A DNA stretch of 64,000 nucleotides from WLMZ01 sp963732585 (GTDB taxonomy: Bacteria; Actinomycetota; Acidimicrobiia; Acidimicrobiales; Ilumatobacteraceae), in NCBI GenBank assembly GCA_963732585.1, contig CAVSZY010000001.1:327463-391462 (forward strand), read 5' to 3'. Positions 17,921-27,400 of the stretch are shown in pieces. The notes under the pieces were generated by a model. It was not told the DNA's origin. It saw nothing but the letters and a program-made list of their open reading frames with translations, and ran no database searches. Position 1 is the first letter of the stretch. Every line of letters starts with the position of its first letter. The position numbers and the translations under genes are program-made.

Positions 17921-18493
17921 ATGGAACCACGCGATTGGTCAGACCCCACCTTCGATCCGAGCAAGGGCCCCATCCAGGTCCACGTCGAGACGATCGAGCA
18001 CCTGTTCAACGCTCTCGACCCGCAGCCGCTGAACGTTCGCGACCTCGATCCAGAGATTGCCTCGTGGATTGGAGAGTGGGCCGAGGAGCAACATCGCGAT
18101 CATGCGGTGACGATCAACATCATCGTCGGAGACGACAGCGCCGACGGTTGCCAAGCCCAGGTTGCTGCCGGAATCCAGAATCACTTCGCCTATCGCCGTT
18201 GGGCCGCGGGACGGCGGCTGTCACGACTGCTGCGCGATGGGCGCATCAGCCTGGCGATCGGGTTGACCATCTTGATCACACTGACCACGGTGTCCGGATT
18301 CGTCGATGCCTCCGGCGACGACACCTTCCATCGCCTAGCCCAAGAGGGCCTCGCCGTCGCCGGTTGGGTGGCGATGTGGCGGCCGATGGAGATCTTCCTG
18401 TATGAATGGTGGCCGTTGCGCCGTGAGGTCAAGACGATGAACCGACTGGCCAGGGCGACCATCGACTTCTCCCGCCGTCTGTCGATGTCCTGA
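17921..18493 (+). CDS. Conserved hypothetical membrane protein
   Basis: 190 residues. A soluble N-terminal half (RDWSDPTFDPSKGPIQVHVETIEHLFNALDP, INIIVGDD) precedes two hydrophobic helices (about ISLAIGLTILITLTTVSGF and LAQEGLAVAGWVAMWRPME) and a basic tail. It resembles uncharacterised proteins that start with a ...DPSPFD..GP..V.I...ve.lF..lDP pattern. ATG 17921 is used; an upstream TTG/ATG extension would add unconserved residues. Function unknown. Confidence 0.75.
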   Translation: MEPRDWSDPTFDPSKGPIQVHVETIEHLFNALDPQPLNVRDLDPEIASWIGEWAEEQHRDHAVTINIIVGDDSADGCQAQVAAGIQNHFAYRRWAAGRRLSRLLRDGRISLAIGLTILITLTTVSGFVDASGDDTFHRLAQEGLAVAGWVAMWRPMEIFLYEWWPLRREVKTMNRLARATIDFSRRLSMS

Positions 18494-18518
18494 TCGCCGG
18501 TTGGCGTCGTGCAGCGGA

Positions 18519-18890
18519 TCAGAAGCGCTGCCAGGCTGCGGCGACAGCTTGTTGGACGCTGTCGTGATCGGCGCCGAGTTGGCGGGCGGTGATCACCAGA
18601 GACTCCGCCGCGGCATCGAGGTCTATGGCCAAGCGCCGAGGTTCGGTACGGGTCGGTTCAAGCACGAACGATCCTGAACGGCCGCGGGTGGCGATCACCG
18701 CTTCGGACTCGAGCAATTCGTAGGCCTTGGAGACGGTGCCTTTGGCGAGGCCGAGATCGCTGGCCAATTGGCGGATCGTCGGCAGACGAGTGCCAGCGGC
18801 GAGGGTACCAGCGGTGACCATGCGCACGACCTGCTCACGAATCTGTTCGTAGACCGGAAGGGCCCGCTCGGGGTCGACGGAGATGATCAT
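18519..18890 (-). CDS. GntR family regulator, YtrA subfamily
   Basis: 123 residues: a winged-helix domain (VYEQIREQVVRMVTAGTLAAGTRLPTIRQLASDLGLAKGTVSKAYELL split across about 12-65) plus only a short C-terminal dimerisation tail, the hallmark of the YtrA group. ATG 18890 overlaps the stop of the upstream membrane-protein gene as ATGA, so the two are translationally coupled. YtrA-type regulators normally repress their own operon. The palindrome at 19819-19840 in front of the operon is the obvious candidate operator. Confidence 0.88.
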   Translation of the reverse strand: MIISVDPERALPVYEQIREQVVRMVTAGTLAAGTRLPTIRQLASDLGLAKGTVSKAYELLESEAVIATRGRSGSFVLEPTRTEPRRLAIDLDAAAESLVITARQLGADHDSVQQAVAAAWQRF

Positions 18891-19825
18891 GCTGGAGCGA
18901 TGGACCGAGAACTGCGCAGCCAGTCGAGCCCGAGTCGCCGGTTGCGCCACCACAGCGCGAGCGCGGCCAGCAAGGCGGCGAGGGCAAGGACCTTGACGAA
19001 GCTGTTCGGATCTTCACCGAATTGCCGGCAGGCCTGATGGATCAGGGCCAGCGCGCAATACGACGCAGGCTGCGCCAAGCCGCAGCCGATGGCCAACTTG
19101 CGGGCAAGGTCGTCGGCGCTGGTCAGGCTGGCGTTTGCCGCCGGACGGGCGCGCCGCGCCACTCGGTGTTGCACCAGCCTGGCAAGGCCAAGCACGACGA
19201 CCCCGGCGAGGGCGGTGGCTGCCGCCGACGAATGGCCGGCAGCAGCGGCAAAGGTCGCCAGTACGGCCGCGCAGGCCGCGATGATCACCATCTGCAGACT
19301 GTCGCTGCGCTCGATGTACTGGGACAGCGAGCGGGCCTGCAGGCTCGCGGTGCGCGGACCGCGGCGACGCACGACCAACAGTGTTTCGCTGAGCATCGTG
19401 CCGAGGGCGATACCGGTGACCCCGAAGACGACAATATTGCCGTTGGCGTTGGTGCCGAAGGCCCACATGAGCAGGCCACAGATGCCGCCGACGTTGCGCG
19501 CCCAGCGGGTGCGCGCCAGCCAGCGGGTGAGCAATTGTTGTTGCAACCGGTCGTCTGTGAATCCTTCGGCGATCGCTGGCGCCTCTCGATCGACGCCAGC
19601 CAAACCGGCGAGCAGCCGAATGATGGTCAGCGCGCTGGCCACGAGCAAGCCCACCGCAAGGACGATATTCCACAGTGGCATGCCCTGCTGTTCATCGTCG
19701 CTACTCGTCGTGCGCACGGCGATCACCATGGGCAGGACAAAGACTGGAATCACGATCATCCACCCCGGGCGTGAGGTGATCCAGCGAACAAATCGGGACT
19801 TCAGGCTTGACTGTCTCATTGTCAT
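18887..19825 (-). CDS. Integral membrane protein co-transcribed with GntR regulator
   Basis: 312 residues with about seven hydrophobic helices (for example WMIVIPVFVLPMVIAV, IVLAVGLLVASALTIIRLLAG, VGGICGLLMWAFG, ALAGVVVLGLARLV, VKVLALAALLAALALWW). Family not recognised. It starts at ATG 19825, encoding MTMRQSS, only 8 bases from the start codon of the divergent gene, inside a shared palindrome. The final bases overlap the GntR start. YtrA-type regulators usually sit with ABC or DUF1648-like membrane proteins, so this may be an envelope-stress component; that is inference. Confidence 0.8.
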   Translation of the reverse strand: MTMRQSSLKSRFVRWITSRPGWMIVIPVFVLPMVIAVRTTSSDDEQQGMPLWNIVLAVGLLVASALTIIRLLAGLAGVDREAPAIAEGFTDDRLQQQLLTRWLARTRWARNVGGICGLLMWAFGTNANGNIVVFGVTGIALGTMLSETLLVVRRRGPRTASLQARSLSQYIERSDSLQMVIIAACAAVLATFAAAAGHSSAAATALAGVVVLGLARLVQHRVARRARPAANASLTSADDLARKLAIGCGLAQPASYCALALIHQACRQFGEDPNSFVKVLALAALLAALALWWRNRRLGLDWLRSSRSIAPA

Positions 19826-19840
19826 AGGACAATATGACAA
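19819..19840. promoter_or_regulatory. Palindrome containing both divergent start codons; candidate GntR operator
   Basis: TTGTCATA-GGACAA-TATGACAA is a perfect 8-bp inverted repeat with a 6-base spacer. A smaller repeat TTGTC-N4-GACAA is nested on its left side. The ATG of the minus-strand membrane gene (19825-19823) and that of the plus-strand gene (19834-19836) sit symmetrically in the arms, so both proteins begin Met-Thr. Both mRNAs must be leaderless or start within the other gene. A regulator bound here would cover both starts. Confidence 0.65.
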
Positions 19841-20526
19841 ACGTGACCACAACGCAAGCCCCCGATGCACAACTTGACTCATCGACGCTGTCGGCGATCG
19901 ATCAGCTGATTCCGGCACCGAAGCCGTGGTGGCTGCGCCTGGCCATCGCCCTCGGGGCGATTGGGGCAACCTTCGCCGCAAGCTTTGCCTGGGGTGCCGG
20001 TTACATCCGGGCACAGCCGGAATGCTGCGGTTCTTCGAGCGGATCGGCGTGGATCGGCATCGGGCCCGACGGGCGCAGCGCGACGATCACGACGATGATC
20101 TTCAATTCCAGCTCGCGAGATTTCATCGTCACCGGCGCCCGTGCCGATCTTCCCGGAGCCACGGTGTCCTCGATCGTCGGTCTAGAGCACGATCGCTTCA
20201 CGGTGCCGATCAGCGACACTCTCAGCTTCCCGATGACTGTTCCGGCACGCGGCATGCGTCAGATCGCGATCACCTTCACCCCTGATAACTGTCTCCCCGC
20301 GCTCGTCGCCGGTGGCATCAGCGCCGAGGGCTGGGGACGGGTGACGATCGATCTTCAGCCACAGGCGAGTTGGCTGCCGTCGATCGGGCGCGAATACACG
20401 CTGCCGGAGCCGTTGGCGACGTCGAATAATCCTGCGGTACCGTACTGGCCGGCTGACGAGCCGACCAACCTACCAACAGGACCCTGGGCGATTGCCTGCG
20501 AGTTGCTCGCCCGTCAACCCGGCTGA
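19834..20526 (+). CDS. Hypothetical single-pass membrane protein
   Basis: 230 residues: a short cytoplasmic N-terminus, one helix (about WWLRLAIALGAIGATFAASFAWG, residues 32-54), then an extracytoplasmic beta-rich domain with ATITTMIFNSSSRDFIVTGARADLPG and MTVPARGMRQIAITFTPDNC, resembling an Ig/DUF4352-like fold. Contains a Cys pair (ECCG) and later single Cys residues. Divergent from the membrane-protein/GntR operon with starts 8 bp apart, so probably co-regulated with it. Function unknown. Confidence 0.7.
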   Translation: MTNVTTTQAPDAQLDSSTLSAIDQLIPAPKPWWLRLAIALGAIGATFAASFAWGAGYIRAQPECCGSSSGSAWIGIGPDGRSATITTMIFNSSSRDFIVTGARADLPGATVSSIVGLEHDRFTVPISDTLSFPMTVPARGMRQIAITFTPDNCLPALVAGGISAEGWGRVTIDLQPQASWLPSIGREYTLPEPLATSNNPAVPYWPADEPTNLPTGPWAIACELLARQPG

Positions 20527-20553
20527 GTCTCGCTGACCAGCGGGTCGAGCCGT

Positions 20554-22200
20554 TCAGACTGCGGTCAGGTTCTTGGCCAGTCTCAGCCCGGCCAGCTTGT
20601 CGGGCTGTGTCAAACCAGCCATCGCCACTTCGTAGTCCGGCAGGCCGTAGACCTCGCCGTCGTCGGTGATCATCACGAAGCGGTCGAGGCTGGCCAGGAA
20701 GGTGCGATCATGGCTGACGGCGATCACGGTGCCTTCGAAGCCGTCAAGGGCGCTGCTCCAAGGCCTCGGAGGATTCGATGTCGAGGTTGTCGGTCGGCTC
20801 GTCGAGCAGCAACACATTGTGACCCTCCAGTTCCAGGCAAAGGATCTCCAGGCGCGCCTTCTGCCCGCCGGAGAGGGTCTGGAACTCCTGACGGGCGTTG
20901 TTACGCAACCCGTAGCGGGCCAGCGCCTTCATCGATTTCTCGTCGTCGTGCAAACGGTCGCCGACGATCGACAGGCACTCGCGGCCGATGAAATCGGGGC
21001 GATCGTTGATCTGCGTGAACTGCCCAATCGAGGTGCGTGGGCCGAAGGCGACGGTGCCCTCGTCGGCACCGCGCTCGCCGGCGAGCACGCGCGAGGAGGT
21101 GGCTCTTGCCCGTGCCGTTGGGGCCGATCAGACCGACCCGTTCGCCGTGATAGACCTCGTCGGAGAAAGGGAAGAAGAGATCGCCGACGGCAACCTGTTC
21201 GAGTTTGACCACCCGGCGGGCGGCGTCGGCGCCACGCAGGTTGACATAGATCTGCTGGTTCGGTGCAGGCGGAGGCGGCGGGCCGATGGCGACGAACTTC
21301 TCCCAGCGGGTTTCCGCAGCGTTGGCCTTTGTCGCGTTTTTGAAGTTCTGCGCGGCGCGCTGTTTCATGATCTTCATGTGGTGGAACAGGCGGCGTTCCT
21401 CGTCGTTCCAACGCTTCAGATCGTCGCCCAACAGTTCCTGGCGCTTGGCCCGCGCCTCGGGGAAGGTGGCGTAGGAGCCGCCGTGCACCCAACATCCGGC
21501 GCCTTCGATGACGACGACCTTGGTGGCGACGCGCTCCAACAGGGCACGGTCGTGGCTGACCATCAGGATCGTTGCCTTCGATTGGCGTGATCTCGTCCTC
21601 CAACCAGCCGCGGGTAGGAATGTCGAGGTAGTTGTCGGGTTCGTCGAGCAACAACACCTCGGCACCGGAGTTGAGCAACAAATCAAGGACCAGTCGTTTG
21701 CGCTCGCCGCCAGAGAGTTCGCGAACGAGTCGGGTAGAGAAATCGGTGATCGGTGTCTTCACGCTGCGGCGGGCGGCTGCCTCCCACTTCATTTCCAGGT
21801 CGTAACCTCCGAGGTCACCCCAGTCGCCGAGCGCTTCGGCATAGCCAATACCGTCGTCGGTGCCGGTCGATCATCGCCCGTTCGGCGGCGACCATCGCCA
21901 ACCCGGCGATGGCGCAGGTCGGATGGGGCGACCTGCAGCAGCATCTCGCGGAAGGTGTCGGTGGGGCTGCGACATGCCGACGTCTTGGGTCATCGTCAGC
22001 ACCGAGCCGAGCACGTTGAATTCGCCCTCGTCGGCTTCGATCTGGCGAGAGAGGATGCGCAGGATGGTGCTCTTGCCAGCGCCGTTCGCCCCAACGATCG
22101 CCGCATGTTCCCCCGGCCCGACCCCGAAGCTGACGTCGAAGAAGAGCGAGTCGAAGCCCGGCGGGGCGTATTCCAATCCAGAGACGGTGATGCTTCCCAC
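20554..22200 (-). pseudogene. ABC-F family ATPase, broken by about six frameshifts
   Basis: Two-cassette ABC-F translation factor or antibiotic-resistance type ATPase; the total span fits about 548 residues. All motifs survive but in different frames: Walker A GANGAGKST, signature LSGGERKRL, Walker B VLLLDEPDNYLDI, then GPNGTGKSH, LSGGQKARLEI and VLLLDEPTDNLDI. Single extra bases are needed to explain the breaks near 21978, 21910, 21866, 21588, 21100 and 20757. Amino-acid conservation between breaks is high, unusual for old decay. Either a very recent pseudogene or a stretch of insertion errors. Confidence 0.85.
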
Positions 22201-22228
22201 GGCGTTCAGTATCGCCGCGTCAGCGTCG

Positions 22229-22605
22229 CTATCGGCTCAATCGCTCGACCAACTTTGAGCTCGCTCTGAGACGCCAGACGGTGCCGAACGCGCTGGCGAC
22301 GAGGTCTCGCGGGCAGGTGCCGCCGATATCGATCAAGCGCCATCGGCCTTCGCAAAGCCGTCGAAACGATGCAACCGGGCGGCCGAGGCGACGCCGGTGT
22401 CCGCAACGTTGTTCGACGCGCTGGTAGCGATGATCAATCGCTGCTGCCATGAGTTCACCGAACCGTGGACGACCGACACTCCTGGTACCGGTTCCCGCAG
22501 ATGACCCGCCCGCAGCAGACGGGCGATGACGTTGCGATGGAGCTGATGCTCGACAGCTTGCTGGCGGGTAAACACGCCGTGGCGAGAAGCTGCAAACTCG
22601 CCCAC
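22229..22605 (-). pseudogene. Remnant of AbiEi/DUF559-type protein with internal deletion
   Basis: The N-terminal part (MGEFAASRHGVFTRQQAVEH, LLRAGHLREPVPGVSVVHGS, ATSASNNVADTGVASAARLHRFDGF) matches the AbiEi-like antitoxin domain found before DUF559 nuclease-like domains. It then jumps, out of frame, to LIDIGGTCPRDLVASAFGTVW, which belongs roughly 60 residues later in such proteins, and stops. The C-terminal nuclease-like domain is missing. Lies directly upstream of the broken ABC-F gene, so this 2-kb stretch is degenerate. Confidence 0.6.
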
Positions 22606-22675
22606 TCACGATGCCAGGGAATCCAGAGGCGGACGTTCGATGTAACTGGAGTCGTTGACAAGTAACATCCTGGTC

Positions 22676-24484
22676 ATGGCGTATCAACCACCACTCGACG
22701 ACATCGCATTCGCCCTCAAACACCATGCCCAACTCGATGAGCTGGCCACCTGGTACCCCACGCCGGGGGTCGATTTGGCGACAACGGTCGAGCTGCTCGG
22801 AGAAGCCGGTCGCCTGATCGCCGACGAGATCGCCACCATCGCCCTCGTCGGCGACACCGTCGGCTGCGTGCGCAACGCCGACGGTTCGGTCACCACCCCG
22901 CCAGGCACCATCGAGGCCTATCGCAGCTTCACCGAAGCCGGCTGGGCAGGCATCTCGCTGCCCGAGAAATGGGGCGGTGGCGGCTTTCCCTGGGTGGTGA
23001 CCATCGCCGTGCAAGAGATGCTCGCCGCAGCCAACATGGGCTTCTCGCTATGTCCCTTGCTGACCCAGGGCGCGATTGAGGCGCTCGAGCATCACGCCAG
23101 CCTCGAACAACAGCAGACCTACTTGCCAAACCTGGTCAGCGGCCGCTGGAGCGCGACGATGAACCTCACCGAGCCCGATGCTGGCAGCGACGTCGGTGCC
23201 CTGCGCTCAAAAGCCGTTCCGACTGACGACGGCAGCTACCGCATCTCCGGTACGAAGATCTTCATCACCTACGGCGAGCACGACCTCACCGAGAACATCA
23301 TCCATCTCGTGCTGGCCCGCACCCCCAACGCCTCCCCGGGCACCAAGGGCATCTCCATCTTCATCGTCCCCAAGTACCTGCTCAACGCCGACGGCAGCAT
23401 CGCCAAGCGCAACACCGTCACCTGCACCAAGGTCGAGCACAAGATCGGCATCCACGCCTCACCAACCTGCGTGCTCGAGTTCGACGACGCCATCGGCTAC
23501 CTCATCGGCGACGAAGGCAGCGGCATGCGCACCATGTTCACGATGATGAACAACGCCCGCCTCTCGGTTGGCCTGCAGGGCCTCGCCGTGTCCGAAGCGG
23601 CCTTTCAGATGGCCAGCGAATATGCCACGAACCGCCAGCAGGGTCGCGCCAGCGACAAGCATGGCCCCGGTTCAAGCCCGATCATCGATCACCCCGATGT
23701 GCAGTCGATGCTTGCCGTCATGCGCGCCAACATCGATGCGATGCGCGCCCTGATCTACCTCGACGCCGCCAATGTCGACCGCGCCAGCAGCCACCCCGAG
23801 GCCGCCGAGCGCAAGCACGCCGCCAATCTTGTCGCCCTGCTGACGCCGCTGTGCAAATCGTGGAGCACCGATCTCGGCGTGGAAATGGCCTCGCTCGGCA
23901 TCCAAGTCCACGGCGGCATGGGCTACATCGAGGAAACCGAAGCCGCCCGCCCATGGCGTGACAGCCGTATCGCTCCGATCTACGAGGGCACCAACGGCAT
24001 CCAAGCGATCGACCTGATCACCCGCAAGATCTCCCTCGACGGCGGTAGGACGCTCGACGACCTGCTGGCCAAGATCGCCGACGAAGCCGGCGACACAGCG
24101 CAGTTGGCGGCAGTGAAAACAGCCACCGCCTGGATCCGTAGCGCACTCACCGAGGGCCGAATCGACGATGCCCTGGCGGGGGCCACCCCTTATCAGCGCA
24201 TGCTGGCCACCGTGGTCGGCGACTGGTTGCTGCAGCGTGTCGCGCCGCTCGGCGAGCGCCAGCGGGCCATCGCCGAGGTCTTCCGCACGCGGGTGATGCC
24301 GAGCGTCGACGGTCTCGCCCCGTCGGTCAGCGCCGGTGCAGCCGTGTTACGCGCCGCGCTCGGCCTGATCCACAGAAAAACCGGGAACTACGGGCGGCCT
24401 GCGTTTCGTCTCATAGTCGGTCATACTTCCGATGACCTTTGGCACTTGCCGTGCCATTCAATCCGTGAAGGAATTGAACAATGA
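22676..24484 (+). CDS. Acyl-CoA dehydrogenase, long (FadE5-like) form
   Basis: FAD-dependent alpha,beta-dehydrogenation of acyl-CoA; about 602 residues, the long class with an extra C-terminal helical domain. Evidence: SLPEKWGGGGFPW, MNLTEPDAGSDVGALRSKA, SGTKIFITYGEHD, MFTMMNNARLSVGLQGLAVSE, QVHGGMGYIEETEAARPWRD and the catalytic-Glu segment IAPIYEGTNGIQAIDL. ATG 22676 chosen over TTG 22655. The last ~40 residues after SAGAAV look unlike the family. A one- or two-base frame change near 24347 would reach a stop at 24365. As written the stop overlaps the next ATG as ATGA. Confidence 0.88.
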   Translation: MAYQPPLDDIAFALKHHAQLDELATWYPTPGVDLATTVELLGEAGRLIADEIATIALVGDTVGCVRNADGSVTTPPGTIEAYRSFTEAGWAGISLPEKWGGGGFPWVVTIAVQEMLAAANMGFSLCPLLTQGAIEALEHHASLEQQQTYLPNLVSGRWSATMNLTEPDAGSDVGALRSKAVPTDDGSYRISGTKIFITYGEHDLTENIIHLVLARTPNASPGTKGISIFIVPKYLLNADGSIAKRNTVTCTKVEHKIGIHASPTCVLEFDDAIGYLIGDEGSGMRTMFTMMNNARLSVGLQGLAVSEAAFQMASEYATNRQQGRASDKHGPGSSPIIDHPDVQSMLAVMRANIDAMRALIYLDAANVDRASSHPEAAERKHAANLVALLTPLCKSWSTDLGVEMASLGIQVHGGMGYIEETEAARPWRDSRIAPIYEGTNGIQAIDLITRKISLDGGRTLDDLLAKIADEAGDTAQLAAVKTATAWIRSALTEGRIDDALAGATPYQRMLATVVGDWLLQRVAPLGERQRAIAEVFRTRVMPSVDGLAPSVSAGAAVLRAALGLIHRKTGNYGRPAFRLIVGHTSDDLWHLPCHSIREGIEQ

Positions 24485-27400
24485 GTACGACGAAACGGTG
24501 GGGTCGCCGACAGGCGACGATTCTGGTGGTCATTGCCGCGTTGCTGGCGGCAGCCTGTACTTCCTCACGCCCCGAAGCCGACCCGTCGGCGGTGACCACG
24601 ACCACGACAACGGCCGACGGTCCGTCGACGACCGTCGCAGGCATCGACGCCAATACCCAGACGGCGGCCGCCGCCAGCCAACTGGGGATCAAACTCGGCG
24701 AAGGCAGCTCGCTCACCGCTGCACCCGAGCCGATCCCGGTGGTCGACGGCATCCCGATCGACCCCAACCGCATCGCTGAAATCCTCGCTCGCCTTCCCGA
24801 CTGGGGACCTGGCTCGACACAAACACCGTTTAATTGGCCGACGCAGAGCCTGACCCCACCGCGCACCGGTGCCACGGTCGATGTCCCCTTCCCCAACCCG
24901 ACCGTCGTCGCCCCACCCGAGGTGCCTGTCGGTAACCTTGAAGTCCTGCGTTTCCAGCCCGAAGGCGACGTCCCCATCGCCGGATTCGTCAGCATCACCT
25001 TCAATCAGCCGATGGTCCCGATCGGAACCGTCGCCGCAGTGAACGCCACCGCCCCACCGGCGACGATCACCCCGGCGGTTCCCGGCGCCTGGACCTGGAT
25101 CGGCACCAAGACCGCCCGCTTCGACGTCGATAGCGACGTGGTCGATCGCCTGCCGATGGCCACCGATTTCCGTGTCGAGATCCCCGCAGGCACCACCTCA
25201 CAGACTGGCGGTGTACTCGCCGCCGCGGTCAGCTTTGCGTTCTCCACACCAGCCCTGACAATGCAGGCAACGGTGCCTGGCAACGGCAGCGAAAGCGTCG
25301 TACTCAACCCGGTGATCATCACCACCTTTGACCAGCGCATCGATCTTCAAGCCGTGCTCGCCGCGGCCGTTGTCACCGCGGGTACCGATCGCGTCGAGAT
25401 GCGCCTAGCCAGCGCCCAAGAGATCGCTGCTGACCAATACGCGTCATCGGTAACGGCGATGACCCCCGACGGCCGCTGGTTGGCAATGGTGCCGACCAGT
25501 CCGTTACCAACAGATACCTCGATCAAGGTCGAGTTCCCCGTCGGCACACCATCGGCGGAAGGCCCGAAGACCACCACCGCCGCTCAAAGTTTCTCGTTCC
25601 GCACCTACGGCCCGTTCGAGGTCGACCGGGTCGATTGCGCATGGGGCACCACCTGCGTGCCCGGAACCGACATTCAGATCACGATGAGCAACGAGATTGA
25701 TCTCGACACGTTCGATCAAGCCAACATCACCATCGAACCGGAGCTGGCAGGGCAACTGATCAGCGTCAGCGGATCGATGATCAACATTCGCGGCGCCACC
25801 CTCGGACGCACGAAATACACGATCACCTTGCCGGGTCTGCTCGGCGACGTCTTCGGCCAAACGCTCGGCCAAGCAGTCACCGTCGACAAGACAATCGGCG
25901 ACGCGCAGCCAGAAATTCGCCAGTTCAGCCAACCGCTGGTCACCCTCGATCCGCTCGACGAGGGCCAATCACTCAACGTCGTCACCATCAATCACGACAA
26001 CGTACGCCTGCGGGTCTTTCCCGTGCAGCCGAGCGACTGGTCGGCGTTCATCCTCTGGAGTCAGAACAGCTTCGATCAGAACGGATTGAAGGATCCGACG
26101 TGGACCGCTGCCGTCGACAGGACGCTCGACGTCGCCAGCAAACAGGATCAACAGACGGAGACCAAGATCGACCTCGGCGAGGTGCTCGGCGGCACTCCTG
26201 GGCATGTCGTCGTCATCGTCGAGTCGACCACCACATACAGCCAAAACGATCCGCTCTATTGGATGAACCGACCAGCGGTCGCTTGGGTGCAGTCGACGAA
26301 GATCGGCCTCGACGCCATTGCCGACAACGACGAAGTGTTGGCCTGGGCCACCGATCTCGCCTCCGGCGCACCGCTCAGCGGCCTGGCGATCACCACGCTC
26401 GGCACACAGCAGACCTTGACCACCGACGCTGCTGGCCTGGCCCGCGCCGAATTGTCGTCAACCACGATCACCGCCCTGCTCGCCACCCGCGACGACGACG
26501 TCGCCATGCTCCCCGCCGGGTTCTACGGCGAGGGCTGGAGAGAGAACCAGCGCATCGACGAGACCCGCTGGTTTGTGTTCGACGACCGTGGCGTCTACCG
26601 CCCCGGGGAAACCGTGTCGGTCAAGGGGTGGGTGCGCAATTTCACAGCCGCCAGCGACTTCCAGATCAAAGCCTTCGCCCCTGGTGCCACGTTGAGCTAC
26701 CGGGCCTACGACGCCTACGGCAACGAGATCGCCACCGGTGACGCCGAGGTCAACGCCGTCGGCGGCTTCGATTTCACCTTTGACATCGTCGCTGGCGCCA
26801 ACCTCGGCTACGGCTACGTGGAGATGTCGCTCAGCGGTTCCGCCGGCGGCGGCACTGCGCACGGCTTCCAGATCCAGGAGTTCCGCCGCCCCGAGTTCGA
26901 AGTCACCACCCGCGTCGAGAGCCCGCAACCGCAGCTCAGCCGTAACCCGGCAACCCTGGCGGCGGCGGCCACCTATTACGCAGGTGGGCCTCTGGCCGCA
27001 GCACCCGTGACCTGGACGGTATCGACCGGATCGGCCAGCTATTCGCCGCCGAACTGGGACGACTACACCTTCGGCGTGTGGACCCCGTGGTGGTATGAGG
27101 ACTTTGGCGGCTATGGCGGGTTCGCCGACTCTTCCGGATCGGCGCGGGCACTTGAACCCTGTTGCTTCCCCGGCTCGCCGCAGGATGTCGAGACCTTCAC
27201 CGGCGTCACCGACAGCAATGGCGACCACTTCTTACAGGTTGGCTTCGAGGTGCCCGAAGGCGGCTTCCCCGATCTGGCGGTGATGGTCAATGCCGCAGCG
27301 GCAGTGCAAGACGTCAACCGCCAGACATGGTCGTCGAGCACCTCGCTGCTCGTTCATCCCGGCGCGATCTATGTCGGTATCCGCAGCGATCAGGCCTTCG

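Noticed and set aside
22640..22676. TTGACA at 22655 as promoter of the acyl-CoA dehydrogenase
   Set aside because: It lies too close to ATG 22676 to serve as a -35 with room for a -10 and start point.
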